Of a DNA stretch of 8,218 nt, positions 1-7,221 are shown one piece after another; the stretch's first letter is position 1; every line of letters begins with the position of its first letter. Both the position numbers and the translations under genes were made by a program. The notes under the pieces are model-generated. The model saw only the letters and a program-made list of their open reading frames with translations. It was not told where the DNA came from and made no database searches. The stretch spans positions 1 to 8,218 of the forward strand of contig CANIAI010000091.1 in assembly GCA_947465275.1 (NCBI GenBank), given 5' to 3'. This stretch comes from Acidobacteriota bacterium (lineage in GTDB: Bacteria > Acidobacteriota > Vicinamibacteria > Vicinamibacterales > UBA2999).

Positions 1-1
1 G

Positions 2-1723
2 CTGCATGCGACGGGCACGCTGGTCGCCGACGTTGTCGTGGTGGTTGCCGACGCCACGAACCTGCCGCGCAACCTGGTGCTCGCCGGCGAAGTGCTGGCG
101 CAGCAGCGTCCCGTCGTCGTGGCGCTGAACCTGATGGATGTCGCGCGCAGCCGGGGCATCGAGGTTGACGCGGACGAGCTGGCGCGGCGACTGCAGTGCC
201 CGGTCGTGCCGATCGTCGCACGACGGGGCGAGGGACTCGACCGGCTCTGGACCGCCATCGCCGAGGCCGCCGCTGGCGCGCGCCGTCCACCGGCGGATCT
301 GCCGCCCGTGGGCGCCAGCCTCGAAGCGCTCACCGACTGGGCGGTCGACGTGGCATCGGCGTCGACCACCATGCCGTCCGCGGTCTCGGCCGCCGACACC
401 TTCACCGAGCAGGTCGACCGCTACCTGACCCACCCGGTCTATGGCATGGTCGCGTTCATCGCGATCATGTGCGGCCTGTTCTGGGCGCTCTTCACGCTGG
501 CGGCGGTCCCGATGGACCTGATCGAGACGCTGTTCGGCGAACTCGCGACCGGGCTCGCCACCGTGCTGCCGGACGGGGCGGTGCGGGAGCTCATGACGCA
601 GGGCATCGTGGGCGGGCTGAGCGGCACGATCGTCTTCCTGCCGCAGATCTGCCTGCTCTTCTTCCTGATCAGCATCCTCGAGGACACGGGGTACCTCGCG
701 CGGGCCGCGTTCGTGATGGACGGCATGCTCTCGCGCTTCGGGTTGCCCGGGCAGGCATTCGTGCCGCTGCTCACGTCGCATGCGTGCGCGCTGCCGGGCA
801 TCATGAGCGCGCGGCTGATCCCGAACCAGCGCGATCGGCTCGCGACGATTCTCGTCGCCCCGTTCATGAGCTGCTCGGCGCGGCTGCCGGTCTACGTGCT
901 GCTCACGAGCCTGCTGTTCGCGACGCGTCCGCTGCTGGCGGGCGCCGCGTTCGCCGGCTGCTACCTGCTTGGCGCCTCGGCGGGGTTGTTGACCGCGAGC
1001 CTCTTCGGGCGCACGACGCTCAAGGGGCGCGCGCGGCCGATGATCCTGGAACTACCGTCGTACCGGACGCCGTCGATCACCAATGCGCTGCTCGCCGCCA
1101 AGGATCAGGGGCTGGCGTTCCTGCGCACGGCGGGGACGGTCATCATGGCGATCTGCATCGTCATGTGGTGGCTGAGCGCGTATCCGAAGATCGCGCCGAT
1201 CCCGGAGGTCGTCTCGCTGCGCGCACAGGCTGCGGTACTGCCTGCCGGTGCCGAGGCCACGGCGCTCGAGACACGCGCGGATGTGCTGCAGGTGAAGGCG
1301 GAGCAGGCGGGGAGCTTTGCCGGGCGGTTCGGTCGCCTGGTGCAGCCGGCATTCGCGCCGCTCGGCTTCGACTGGCAGCTGACGGTCGGCGTCGTGAGCA
1401 GCTTCCTCGCCCGCGAGGTGTTCGTGTCGACGATGTCGGTGCTCGAGGGGGGCGCTGGTGACGCGGATGTCGACGCCGGCGTGGTCGCGCGCATCCGCGC
1501 CATGACCCGTGAAGACGGCAGCCCGCTCTTCACGCCGTCGACGGCCGCGGCCGCGCTGGTGTTCTTCGTCCTCGCGATGCAGTGCCTGCCCACGTTGACC
1601 GTGACACGGAAGGAGACCGGCGGCATTCGCTACGCCGCGCTCCAGCTTGGCTACATGTCGGGCCTCGCCTACGTCGTCGCCCTCGTCGTGCACCAGGGCC
1701 TGCTCGCCGTGGGGGTGCCGTGA
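2..1723 (+). CDS. feoB: Ferrous iron transport protein B, 5'-truncated by the window edge
   Basis: FeoB is the inner-membrane Fe(II) permease with an N-terminal cytoplasmic G domain. The frame is open from base 2 (573 residues visible). The G1-G3 motifs lie upstream of the window, and the visible part starts just after G3 with the typical 'VVADATNLPRNL' stretch. G4 is NLMD at partial residues 43-46 and G5 is the ARRGEG segment near 73-78. A linker follows, then the membrane domain beginning 'DRYLTHPVYG'. The two gate regions carry the conserved cysteines expected in the family: EDTGYLARAAFVMD at about 227-240 followed by ACALPG (Cys262), and MSCSARLP (Cys291). The 'FLAREVFVSTM' and 'QCLPTL' segments near the C-terminus are also typical. 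A loop of roughly 60 residues between membrane segments, rich in Ala/Glu, is normal for this FeoB type. The last base of the TGA stop is the first base of the ATG of the next gene. feoA is expected upstream but cannot be seen. Identification is firm. Confidence 0.97.
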   Translation: MHATGTLVADVVVVVADATNLPRNLVLAGEVLAQQRPVVVALNLMDVARSRGIEVDADELARRLQCPVVPIVARRGEGLDRLWTAIAEAAAGARRPPADLPPVGASLEALTDWAVDVASASTTMPSAVSAADTFTEQVDRYLTHPVYGMVAFIAIMCGLFWALFTLAAVPMDLIETLFGELATGLATVLPDGAVRELMTQGIVGGLSGTIVFLPQICLLFFLISILEDTGYLARAAFVMDGMLSRFGLPGQAFVPLLTSHACALPGIMSARLIPNQRDRLATILVAPFMSCSARLPVYVLLTSLLFATRPLLAGAAFAGCYLLGASAGLLTASLFGRTTLKGRARPMILELPSYRTPSITNALLAAKDQGLAFLRTAGTVIMAICIVMWWLSAYPKIAPIPEVVSLRAQAAVLPAGAEATALETRADVLQVKAEQAGSFAGRFGRLVQPAFAPLGFDWQLTVGVVSSFLAREVFVSTMSVLEGGAGDADVDAGVVARIRAMTREDGSPLFTPSTAAAALVFFVLAMQCLPTLTVTRKETGGIRYAALQLGYMSGLAYVVALVVHQGLLAVGVP

Positions 1724-1950
1724 TGCCGGAACTCGTGCAGGACGTCATCGTGACCACCGTCGCGCTCGGGGCGATCTCGCTGATCGTCCGCCGCATGGTC
1801 GGCTTCGTGAAGCCAAAGGCGGAAGGGGAGAGTCCGTGCGGCGCCTGCGGCGCGACCAGCGCCGGCAGCTGCGCCACCCGAACCGAGGCGCCGGCCCCGG
1901 GCACGCCGATGCCGCTCCACCTCGTCCGGCCGGACCGGCCGCGCGTCTGA
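1723..1950 (+). CDS. Small Cys-containing FeoB-associated membrane protein
   Basis: A 75-residue protein starting at the ATG that overlaps the feoB stop (TGATG), so its translation is probably coupled to feoB. The N-terminus (MPELVQDVIVTTVALGAISLIVRRMVG) is a single membrane helix closed by two arginines. A short basic/acidic stretch follows, then a cysteine cluster SPCGACGATSAGSC (Cys at about residues 43, 46 and 53), then a Pro-rich tail ending in several arginines. This plan (one helix, then CxxC plus a further Cys, directly after feoB) matches the FeoB-associated Cys-rich membrane proteins. These are thought to assist FeoB, perhaps by handling Fe(II) or by redox sensing; their biochemical role is not settled. 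With only three cysteines this member is poorer in Cys than many. The call rests on position and architecture, since the protein is too short for strong family recognition by eye. Confidence 0.8.
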   Translation: MPELVQDVIVTTVALGAISLIVRRMVGFVKPKAEGESPCGACGATSAGSCATRTEAPAPGTPMPLHLVRPDRPRV

Positions 1951-1985
1951 GCGATCGTCCCGTCTCGCCTCCCCGCGGCCCGGGC

Positions 1986-4658
1986 TCAGCCGGTGTTCCG
2001 CAGCCCCGCCGCGATCCCGTTGACCGTCACCGCGAACGCGGTGTGAAGATCGGGATCGTCGTCGCCCCGGCGCATCCGTCGTAACAGCTCCACCTGCAGC
2101 AGGTTGATCGGATCGACGTAGGGATTCCTGACGTCGATCGAGCGCCGCAGCACCGGCGTGTCGTTGAGCAGCCGGGCCTGTCCCGTGACACGGAGCAGCC
2201 CCTCGACCGTCGACTGCAGGGCGGCGCGCAGGTCGCGCCCGATCGGCTGCAGCGTGACTGGCACCAGCGCCTCGTCGTAGACCGCGGCGATGGCGGGGTC
2301 GGCCTTCGCGAGTGCCATCGCCATCAGGCTGAACAGCGAGCGCAGGTGCGGCCAGTGCACGTACATCTCACGCAGCAACGCCTCATCCCCGGTGTCGCGG
2401 GCCGCCGCCAGCGCGGCGTCGAGTCCAAGCCAGGAGCCGAGCAGCAGTCGCGTCTGGGTCCAGCCGAACTGCCACGGGATGGCCCGGATGGCGGTGACGC
2501 CGCCAGCCTGGCCCCGTCGCGCGGGCCGGCTGCCGATGCGCACCTGCCCCAGTTCGCCAACCGGTGTCGCGTGGCGCCAGTACTCGAGGAACGTCGGGTT
2601 GTCGGCCACCACGGCGCGGTAGCGCTGCGCCGCGGCGTCGGCCAGGCGATCGAGACAGGCGCGCCAGGCGTCGGGCGGCGCCGGCGGCGGCCGCAGCCAG
2701 GCGTCGAGCGTGCCGGTGGTGTAGACCTCGAGCGTCCGCACTGCGATATCGGGGAGGCCGAAGAGCGCCTGCACCATCTCGCCCTGCTCGGTGACGCGGA
2801 GCGTCCCGTCGATGGTGCCAGCGGGCTGCGACATGAGCGCGAGATAGGTGGGTCCGCCGCCCCGGCCGACGCTGCCGCCGCGCCCGTGAAACAGGGTGAG
2901 CGCGACCCCGTGTCGCGTCGCGACCGCGACCAGCCGTTCCTGCGCGTCGACCAGCGCGCGGCTCGCGGCGAAGCGGCCGACGTCCTTCGCGGAGTCGGAG
3001 TAGCCGACCATGACCTCCTGGCGAGTGCCGATGCGGCGCCGGTGCGCGGGTGAGTCGAGCAGGGTGTCGATCACCGCGGGCGCGCGGTGCAGATCGTCAG
3101 CCGTCTCGAAGAGCGGCACGACCCGGAGCGGTGTGGACACGCCGGCGTGGGCCTGCAGCCACTCCACCGCGAGCACGTCGGAGGCGGCGTGCGTCATGGT
3201 GACCACGTAGGCCCCCAGCGAGTCGGCCGGCAGGCGCGCGATCATCCTCACGGTGTCGAGGACGTCGTCGACCTCAGGGCTCACGGAAGGCAGCCCGGCC
3301 GTCCAGGAGTCGGCGGCGTCGATCGTCCGGGAGAGGAACTCGAGGCGCTGCGACTCGTCCCACTCGGCGTACGCCCCCAGGCCGCGCGCGCGGGTCACCG
3401 CGTCGAGCGCCGCGGCGTGGCGCCCCGATTCCTGCCGCACGTCGAGGCGCGCGAGCGTGAGGCCGAACACGTCGAGACGCCGGCGCAGGTCGGTGAGGCG
3501 GCCGTCCGCGATGTCGCCGTACCCGGTCTCGCGCAGCGAACGGATGCAGCAGTCGAGCGGCTCGGCGAGCCCGGCAGCGTCGCGGAACGCGCGCGGCGGA
3601 ACGGGGACGTCAGCCTGCCGCCGCCGGGAGGCCGCGATCCAGCGCCGCGTGGCGCGCAGGCGGGCGCAGACGTCCCCGAGCAGGACGCGGTACGGTTCAG
3701 GCGCATGGTCGACGCGCGCCGCCAACTCAGCGGACGCCGTCGCCATCGACAACTCGTCGCGCAGGCGGCGCACCTCACGGTGATACAGCCGGGCCGCGAG
3801 GCCTCGGGCGAGGAGGACGGCCTGGCGTGTCACCTCCGGCGTGACAGACGGGTTGCCGTCACGGTCGCCGCCCATCCACGAGCCGAACACGATCGGGGTG
3901 GAGCCGACGGGGAGTCGCTGCCCCGTCGTGCGATTCAAGGCGTCGTCGAGCGCCGCGAGGTAGCGAGGCACCGCGTACCACAGGCTCTCCTCGACGACGA
4001 TGAGACCGGCACGCACTTCGTCGAGCGGCGTGACCTGCGCATGCCGCACTTCGTCGGACGCCCAGATCGCCGCGACCTCGCGGGCGAGCGCCCGGTGACA
4101 GGCGTCGCGCTCCGGGTGCGTGAGGTCGTCGCGGTCGCGCCGGGCGAGGAGCCGGGCAATCCGTCCGTATTTCCGGAGGAGCGTTCGGCGCGACACCTCG
4201 GTGGGGTGGGCGGTGAGCACGAGCTCCACGCGGAGGGCACGCACCGCCTCGTGCAGGCGCGGTGGCGGGATGCCTGTCGCGATGAGCCGCGCGAACGCCT
4301 CGGCGCACGAGCCCGGCTGCGCGCCGGCCTGCGGCAACCGGAGATAGTCACGCCGGCGCCGTGTGCGGTGATGCTGCTCGGCGACGTTGGCCAGCTGGAG
4401 GAACTGCGTGAACGCACGCGCGACCGGCAGCGCGGTGCCGAGCGGGAGGGCGCCGAGCAGGGTCCGCGCGCGGCGCCAGGCGTCGTCGTCGCCGGCACGG
4501 GCGGCGCGCGTGAGCTGCCGCACCTGCTCGACGAGCGCGAAGACGCCGTCGCCCGCGTGCGCCCGGAGCGTCGCCCCGAGGAGGTCGCCGAGGAGGCGGA
4601 CATCCTCACGCAGCGGCTGGTGCGGATCAGGCGCCGGCACATGCGTCACGCCCGACAT
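1986..4658 (-). CDS. ppc: Phosphoenolpyruvate carboxylase, full length
   Basis: Cytoplasmic anaplerotic enzyme that carboxylates phosphoenolpyruvate with bicarbonate to give oxaloacetate and phosphate. It is about 890 residues, the normal length for bacterial PEPC. Numbered from an upstream GTG at 4661, the signatures in order are: TAHPTE at 150-155 with the catalytic His152; GSWMGGDRDGNP at 260-271; PLFET at 516-520; VGYSDSAKD at 552-560; the mobile phosphate-binding loop FHGRGGSVGRGGG at 591-603; AIPWQFGWTQTR at 727-738; and the conserved C-terminal end LRNTG, whose 'NTG' closes the active or allosteric region in the family. I chose the ATG at 4658, one codon inside the GTG; neither has a clear Shine-Dalgarno sequence. 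The gene converges on the feo pair with a 35-base gap and diverges from the sensor kinase remnant, so it looks monocistronic. No frameshift or missing key residue was seen. Identification is firm. Confidence 0.97.
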   Translation of the reverse strand: MSGVTHVPAPDPHQPLREDVRLLGDLLGATLRAHAGDGVFALVEQVRQLTRAARAGDDDAWRRARTLLGALPLGTALPVARAFTQFLQLANVAEQHHRTRRRRDYLRLPQAGAQPGSCAEAFARLIATGIPPPRLHEAVRALRVELVLTAHPTEVSRRTLLRKYGRIARLLARRDRDDLTHPERDACHRALAREVAAIWASDEVRHAQVTPLDEVRAGLIVVEESLWYAVPRYLAALDDALNRTTGQRLPVGSTPIVFGSWMGGDRDGNPSVTPEVTRQAVLLARGLAARLYHREVRRLRDELSMATASAELAARVDHAPEPYRVLLGDVCARLRATRRWIAASRRRQADVPVPPRAFRDAAGLAEPLDCCIRSLRETGYGDIADGRLTDLRRRLDVFGLTLARLDVRQESGRHAAALDAVTRARGLGAYAEWDESQRLEFLSRTIDAADSWTAGLPSVSPEVDDVLDTVRMIARLPADSLGAYVVTMTHAASDVLAVEWLQAHAGVSTPLRVVPLFETADDLHRAPAVIDTLLDSPAHRRRIGTRQEVMVGYSDSAKDVGRFAASRALVDAQERLVAVATRHGVALTLFHGRGGSVGRGGGPTYLALMSQPAGTIDGTLRVTEQGEMVQALFGLPDIAVRTLEVYTTGTLDAWLRPPPAPPDAWRACLDRLADAAAQRYRAVVADNPTFLEYWRHATPVGELGQVRIGSRPARRGQAGGVTAIRAIPWQFGWTQTRLLLGSWLGLDAALAAARDTGDEALLREMYVHWPHLRSLFSLMAMALAKADPAIAAVYDEALVPVTLQPIGRDLRAALQSTVEGLLRVTGQARLLNDTPVLRRSIDVRNPYVDPINLLQVELLRRMRRGDDDPDLHTAFAVTVNGIAAGLRNTG

Positions 4659-4773
4659 CACTCACGGATCGGGCCAAGCGTGAAGAACGTCACGGCAGAA
4701 CGCGGCGGCGGCGTGGCCCGAAGCGGCCATACGCGGCTCTCGGCCGTTGCACGGGAGTCCGATAGAAGGAACA

Positions 4774-5670
4774 GTGCAGCGTGCCAGTTCTCATCGCCAC
4801 CTCATCCGCACGGCTCGACAATGCTTTACGGCGGCGCTGGTATGGCCTGTCGTCTTCGGGTCTGGTGCACCTGCAAGTATCGGAAAGTCACCCGTCGTAA
4901 CCCCGGGTCGGACGCTGACAACTTCTCCCACGCACGCCGCTCTGCTCATCTCCCGCGCCGCCGGCGCGTCGGTGCTGGGACTCGCGTTGCTGGCGCTCGT
5001 CGGCTCGGTGACCGGTCATTACGGCTGGTCCGGGTTTACTGCAGACAGTGTCCTGAAGGTGAACACGGCCGTTCTGTCGGTGTGCATCGCGAGCCTCCTG
5101 CTGCTCGACAGCTGTGGGCGGTCCCTGCCTGCGGTCAGACACGCGGTCGCCCTGCTGGTGGTCGGTGTCGCGGCGGTGACACTGCTGCAGGATGTCACCG
5201 GCGTGTCCCTCGGCCTCGACCAGCTGCTGCTCGTCGACGGGTCGGGTACTCCGGGGGTTCCCGGCCGGCCGGCGCCCTCGACCTCGGTCGCGCTGATCGC
5301 CTTCGGGGTGGCGCTGCTGCTGTCGCCCCGGTCGATGGTCGCGCACGGGCTCGTGCTGGGCAGCTTCTCGTTGGGAGGGCTCGCGGTGCTGGGGTACCTG
5401 TACGACGCCCCTGGTTTGTACGGGATCTCCGGGTACACGGCGATGTCGCTCAACACGTCGCTCGTGCTGGCGGCGTCGGCCGTGGCCTTTCTCGCGGCAC
5501 ACCCGGACGCCGGACTTGCCGCACTGGTCACCGATACCGGTGTCGCGGGTCAGTGGGTGCGCGGCGCGTTGCCGGCCGTGCTCCTGGGGCCGGCGCTGCT
5601 CGGATGGGTACGGCTGCACGGGCAGCGCGCGGGGCTCTTCGGGACCGAGTACGGCCTGGCGCTCATGTGA
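4774..5670 (+). CDS. Membrane sensor half of a broken PAS histidine kinase (stops by frameshift)
   Basis: A hydrophobic protein of 298 residues from a GTG at 4774, which has a close 'AGAAGGA' upstream (4764-4770). A TTG at 4747 is also in frame. Codon use up to about 4920 is poorer in G/C at third positions than the rest, so the true start may lie further down, just before ISRAAG (residue 59). Hydrophobic helices lie at about 66-83, 95-112, 122-139, 170-184, 191-210, 225-242 and 265-279. The pattern is DQLLLVD, PSTSVALIAFGVALLL, VLGYLYDAPGLYGISGYTAM, then RLHGQRAGLFGTEYGLAL. This is the unnamed multi-pass input domain found at the N-terminus of many PAS/histidine kinases. The stop at 5668-5670 falls in the middle of what should be the eighth helix; the second half of that helix and the following linker continue in the -1 frame from 5667. 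As read, the product has no catalytic part. It is best described as a truncated kinase remnant. The ligand is unknown. Confidence 0.7.
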   Translation: MQRASSHRHLIRTARQCFTAALVWPVVFGSGAPASIGKSPVVTPGRTLTTSPTHAALLISRAAGASVLGLALLALVGSVTGHYGWSGFTADSVLKVNTAVLSVCIASLLLLDSCGRSLPAVRHAVALLVVGVAAVTLLQDVTGVSLGLDQLLLVDGSGTPGVPGRPAPSTSVALIAFGVALLLSPRSMVAHGLVLGSFSLGGLAVLGYLYDAPGLYGISGYTAMSLNTSLVLAASAVAFLAAHPDAGLAALVTDTGVAGQWVRGALPAVLLGPALLGWVRLHGQRAGLFGTEYGLALM

Positions 5671-5816
5671 CCGCGGGGACGGCCCTGCTCGTGGGCTTCG
5701 CCTGGTCGCACGCCCGGATGTTACTGCGCGTCGAGGAACGCAGCCGCGACGAAGCGAAGGTCCGTACGCTGCTCGATTCGGCCCCCGACGCGGTCGTGCT
5801 GGTCGATGGCGAACCG
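5667..5816 (+). pseudogene. Continuation of the kinase in the -1 frame: last helix, linker and start of a PAS domain
   Basis: Read from 5667 (GTG overlapping the TGA of the preceding frame), this segment gives VTAGTALLVGFAWSHARMLL, the missing half of the last membrane helix. A charged linker follows (RVEERSRDEAKVR), then LLDSAPDAVVLVDG, the usual first helix and strand of a PAS domain. At VDGEP (about 5802-5816) the PAS domain ends after about 15 residues. The next recognisable residues, AILGYSRFLEDG at 5816-5851 in yet another frame, look like the beginning of a response-regulator receiver (compare the common 'VVDDEPAIL' start). The remainder of PAS and the HisKA and HATPase domains are absent. 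The GTG could in principle act as a coupled start, but a 50-residue product ending in a non-homologous frame would make no sense, so I treat this as a fragment. Confidence 0.65.
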
Positions 5817-7167
5817 CGATTCTCGGCTACTCACGCTTTCTCGAGGACGGCTGAACGCCAGCAGCTGGCGCGTCTCGGCGGTCCCGGCCTTCCAGCCACA
5901 CGTCGTGCTGGTCGACCTGCAGATGCCGGGGCTCGGCGGCCTTGACGTGCTGACGCGGGTGAAGTCGATCGACCCTGAGTGTCAGGTCATCCTGATGACC
6001 GGCAACGCGACCGTCGAGACCGCCATGCAGGCCGTGAAGGACGGCGCGCTCGACTACCTGAGCAAGCCATTCGACTTCCAGCGGTTGCGGCGGCTGCTGA
6101 CGACGGTGCGCGAGGGGCTGGAGCGGCGCGAGGCGCTGCTCCGCGCCGAGGCCGCGGTGGCGGAGCGGATGGAGTATCAGGGGCTCATCGGCCGCAGCCT
6201 CGTGATGCAGCAGTTGTTCGATCGCATCCAGCGGTACGCGCCGCACGTCCGGACCGTGCTCGTCACCGGCGAGACCGGCACGGGCAAGGAGCTGGTCGCG
6301 CGCGCGTTGCATCGTGCCGGCACCCGCCGCGACCGCCGGTTCCTCACCATCAACTGTTCGGCGGTCGTCGAGACGCTGTTCGAGAGCGAGCTGTTCGGCC
6401 ACGTGCGCGGCGCGTTCACGGGCGCCACCCAGTCGAAGTCGGGGCTCTTCGAGCACGCCAGCGGCGGGACGCTCTTCCTGGACGAGGCGGGCGAGCTGCC
6501 GATCGGCCTGCAGGCCAAGCTTTTGCGCGCGGTGGAGTACGGCGAAGTGCAGCGGGTGGGTTCGCTTGAGACGCACCGGCCCGACGTCTGCGTGATCGCG
6601 GCGACCAATCGCGACCTGCGCACCGCGGCGGAGGCCGGTCGCTTCCGGTCAGACCTCTACTTCCGCCTCAGCGTGATCGAGTTGCACATCCCGCCGCTGC
6701 GCGACCGGCGCGAGGACATCCCGATCCTCACGGCGGCCTTCGTCCGCGAGTTCGCCGGCCGGCTGGACCGTCCCGCGCGCGGGCTGACCGCGGGCGCCGA
6801 GCGGGTCCTGCAGGAGGCCGCCTGGCCGGGGAACGTGCGCGAGCTCCGCAACGTGATCGAGCGCGCCTGCATCCTGAGCGATGACCGCGTGCTGAGCGAG
6901 CGCGACGTGCTGCGGGCGATGACCTCCCCGGCGGCCGGGGGCGCCCCGGGCGACGCCGATCGGCCTGAGCCTCCCGCCGCGTCGGCCGCCGCGGTGGGTG
7001 CGTCCGAGCCGGATGATGGGGCCTCACCCCATTCCCTCAAGACGGCGCAGCGGGACCAGATCCGTCGCGTGCTGCGCGAGGCGCGCGGCAACAAGGCCGA
7101 GGCGGCCAGGCTGCTCGGCATCAGCCGCCGGTCCCTCTATCGCTGGATCGACCGCCTCGGACTCTGA
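5806..7167 (+). CDS. NtrC-family sigma-54-dependent response regulator with a damaged receiver domain
   Basis: The open frame runs from the first available ATG (5806), giving 453 residues. That ATG sits inside the kinase/receiver junction and is probably not the native start. The receiver is recognisable only from FQPHVVLVDLQMPG: phospho-acceptor Asp37, Thr65 in LMTGNA and Lys87 in LSKPF. The first strand with its acidic pair, helix 1, strand 2 and helix 2 are missing in this frame. The AAA+ domain (about 125-350) is complete: Walker A GETGTGKE at 155-162, the sigma-54-contacting GAFTGA loop at 202-207, Walker B GGTLFLDEAGEL at 220-231, arginine-finger region FRSDLYFRL at 280-288 and WPGNVREL at 340-347. 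A Pro/Ala-rich linker (372-410) leads to a Fis-type helix-turn-helix, NKAEAARLLGISRRSLYRW, at 429-447. Regulators of this family hydrolyse ATP to open sigma-54 promoter complexes after phosphorylation. This copy could be inactive, unregulated, or an assembly-damaged version of an ordinary regulator. Its cognate kinase was surely the gene just upstream. Confidence 0.88.
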   Translation: MANRDSRLLTLSRGRLNASSWRVSAVPAFQPHVVLVDLQMPGLGGLDVLTRVKSIDPECQVILMTGNATVETAMQAVKDGALDYLSKPFDFQRLRRLLTTVREGLERREALLRAEAAVAERMEYQGLIGRSLVMQQLFDRIQRYAPHVRTVLVTGETGTGKELVARALHRAGTRRDRRFLTINCSAVVETLFESELFGHVRGAFTGATQSKSGLFEHASGGTLFLDEAGELPIGLQAKLLRAVEYGEVQRVGSLETHRPDVCVIAATNRDLRTAAEAGRFRSDLYFRLSVIELHIPPLRDRREDIPILTAAFVREFAGRLDRPARGLTAGAERVLQEAAWPGNVRELRNVIERACILSDDRVLSERDVLRAMTSPAAGGAPGDADRPEPPAASAAAVGASEPDDGASPHSLKTAQRDQIRRVLREARGNKAEAARLLGISRRSLYRWIDRLGL

Positions 7168-7177
7168 GCCCGCACAC

Positions 7178-7221
7178 GCCTCGGCAGCCGTCATCCGCGG
7201 GGGCCGGGGACCGGCTGAGGC
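7178..7221 (+). terminator. Possible hairpin after the regulator gene
   Basis: CAGCCG (7185-7190) pairs with CGGCTG (7212-7217). Outside a three-base bulge, GCCT (7178-7181) pairs with AGGC (7218-7221). The loop is G-rich and about 21 bases long. The hairpin begins 11 bases after the regulator stop, the expected place for a transcript end. However, it is followed by CGAAAAAC rather than a T-run, so it is not a standard intrinsic terminator. A chance inverted repeat in GC-rich DNA is a real alternative. Confidence 0.25.

Noticed and set aside
179..198. GG-N10-GC sigma-54-like spacing (TGGCGCG...CTGCA)
   Set aside because: It lies inside feoB, with no gene start nearby, and such matches are frequent in GC-rich DNA.
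196..1461. A 421-codon open frame overlapping feoB on the same strand
   Set aside because: It is a shadow frame of feoB rich in Arg/Ala/Gly, with no domain.
1927..1941. CGGCCG-GAC-CGGCCG hairpin at the end of the FeoB-associated gene
   Set aside because: It lies inside the coding sequence, lacks a T-run, and CGGCCG is common in this composition.
1947..1989. CTGAGC/GCTCAG inverted repeat spanning both convergent stop codons, as a possible shared terminator
   Set aside because: The stem is only 6 bp around a 31-base loop with no T-run; this is expected by chance.
4767..4786. A perfect TGGCACG -24 element of a sigma-54 promoter on the minus strand, upstream of ppc
   Set aside because: The -12 GC is not at the required spacing (GG is followed ten bases later by TG), so this is probably a chance match.
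3087..5945. A 952-codon open plus-strand frame running antisense to ppc and on into the sensor region
   Set aside because: It mirrors the GC-rich ppc codons, its product is an Arg/Gly/Ala/Pro-rich sequence without any recognisable domain, and ppc on the other strand is unmistakable. Only its final part (5667-5816) carries real kinase residues.
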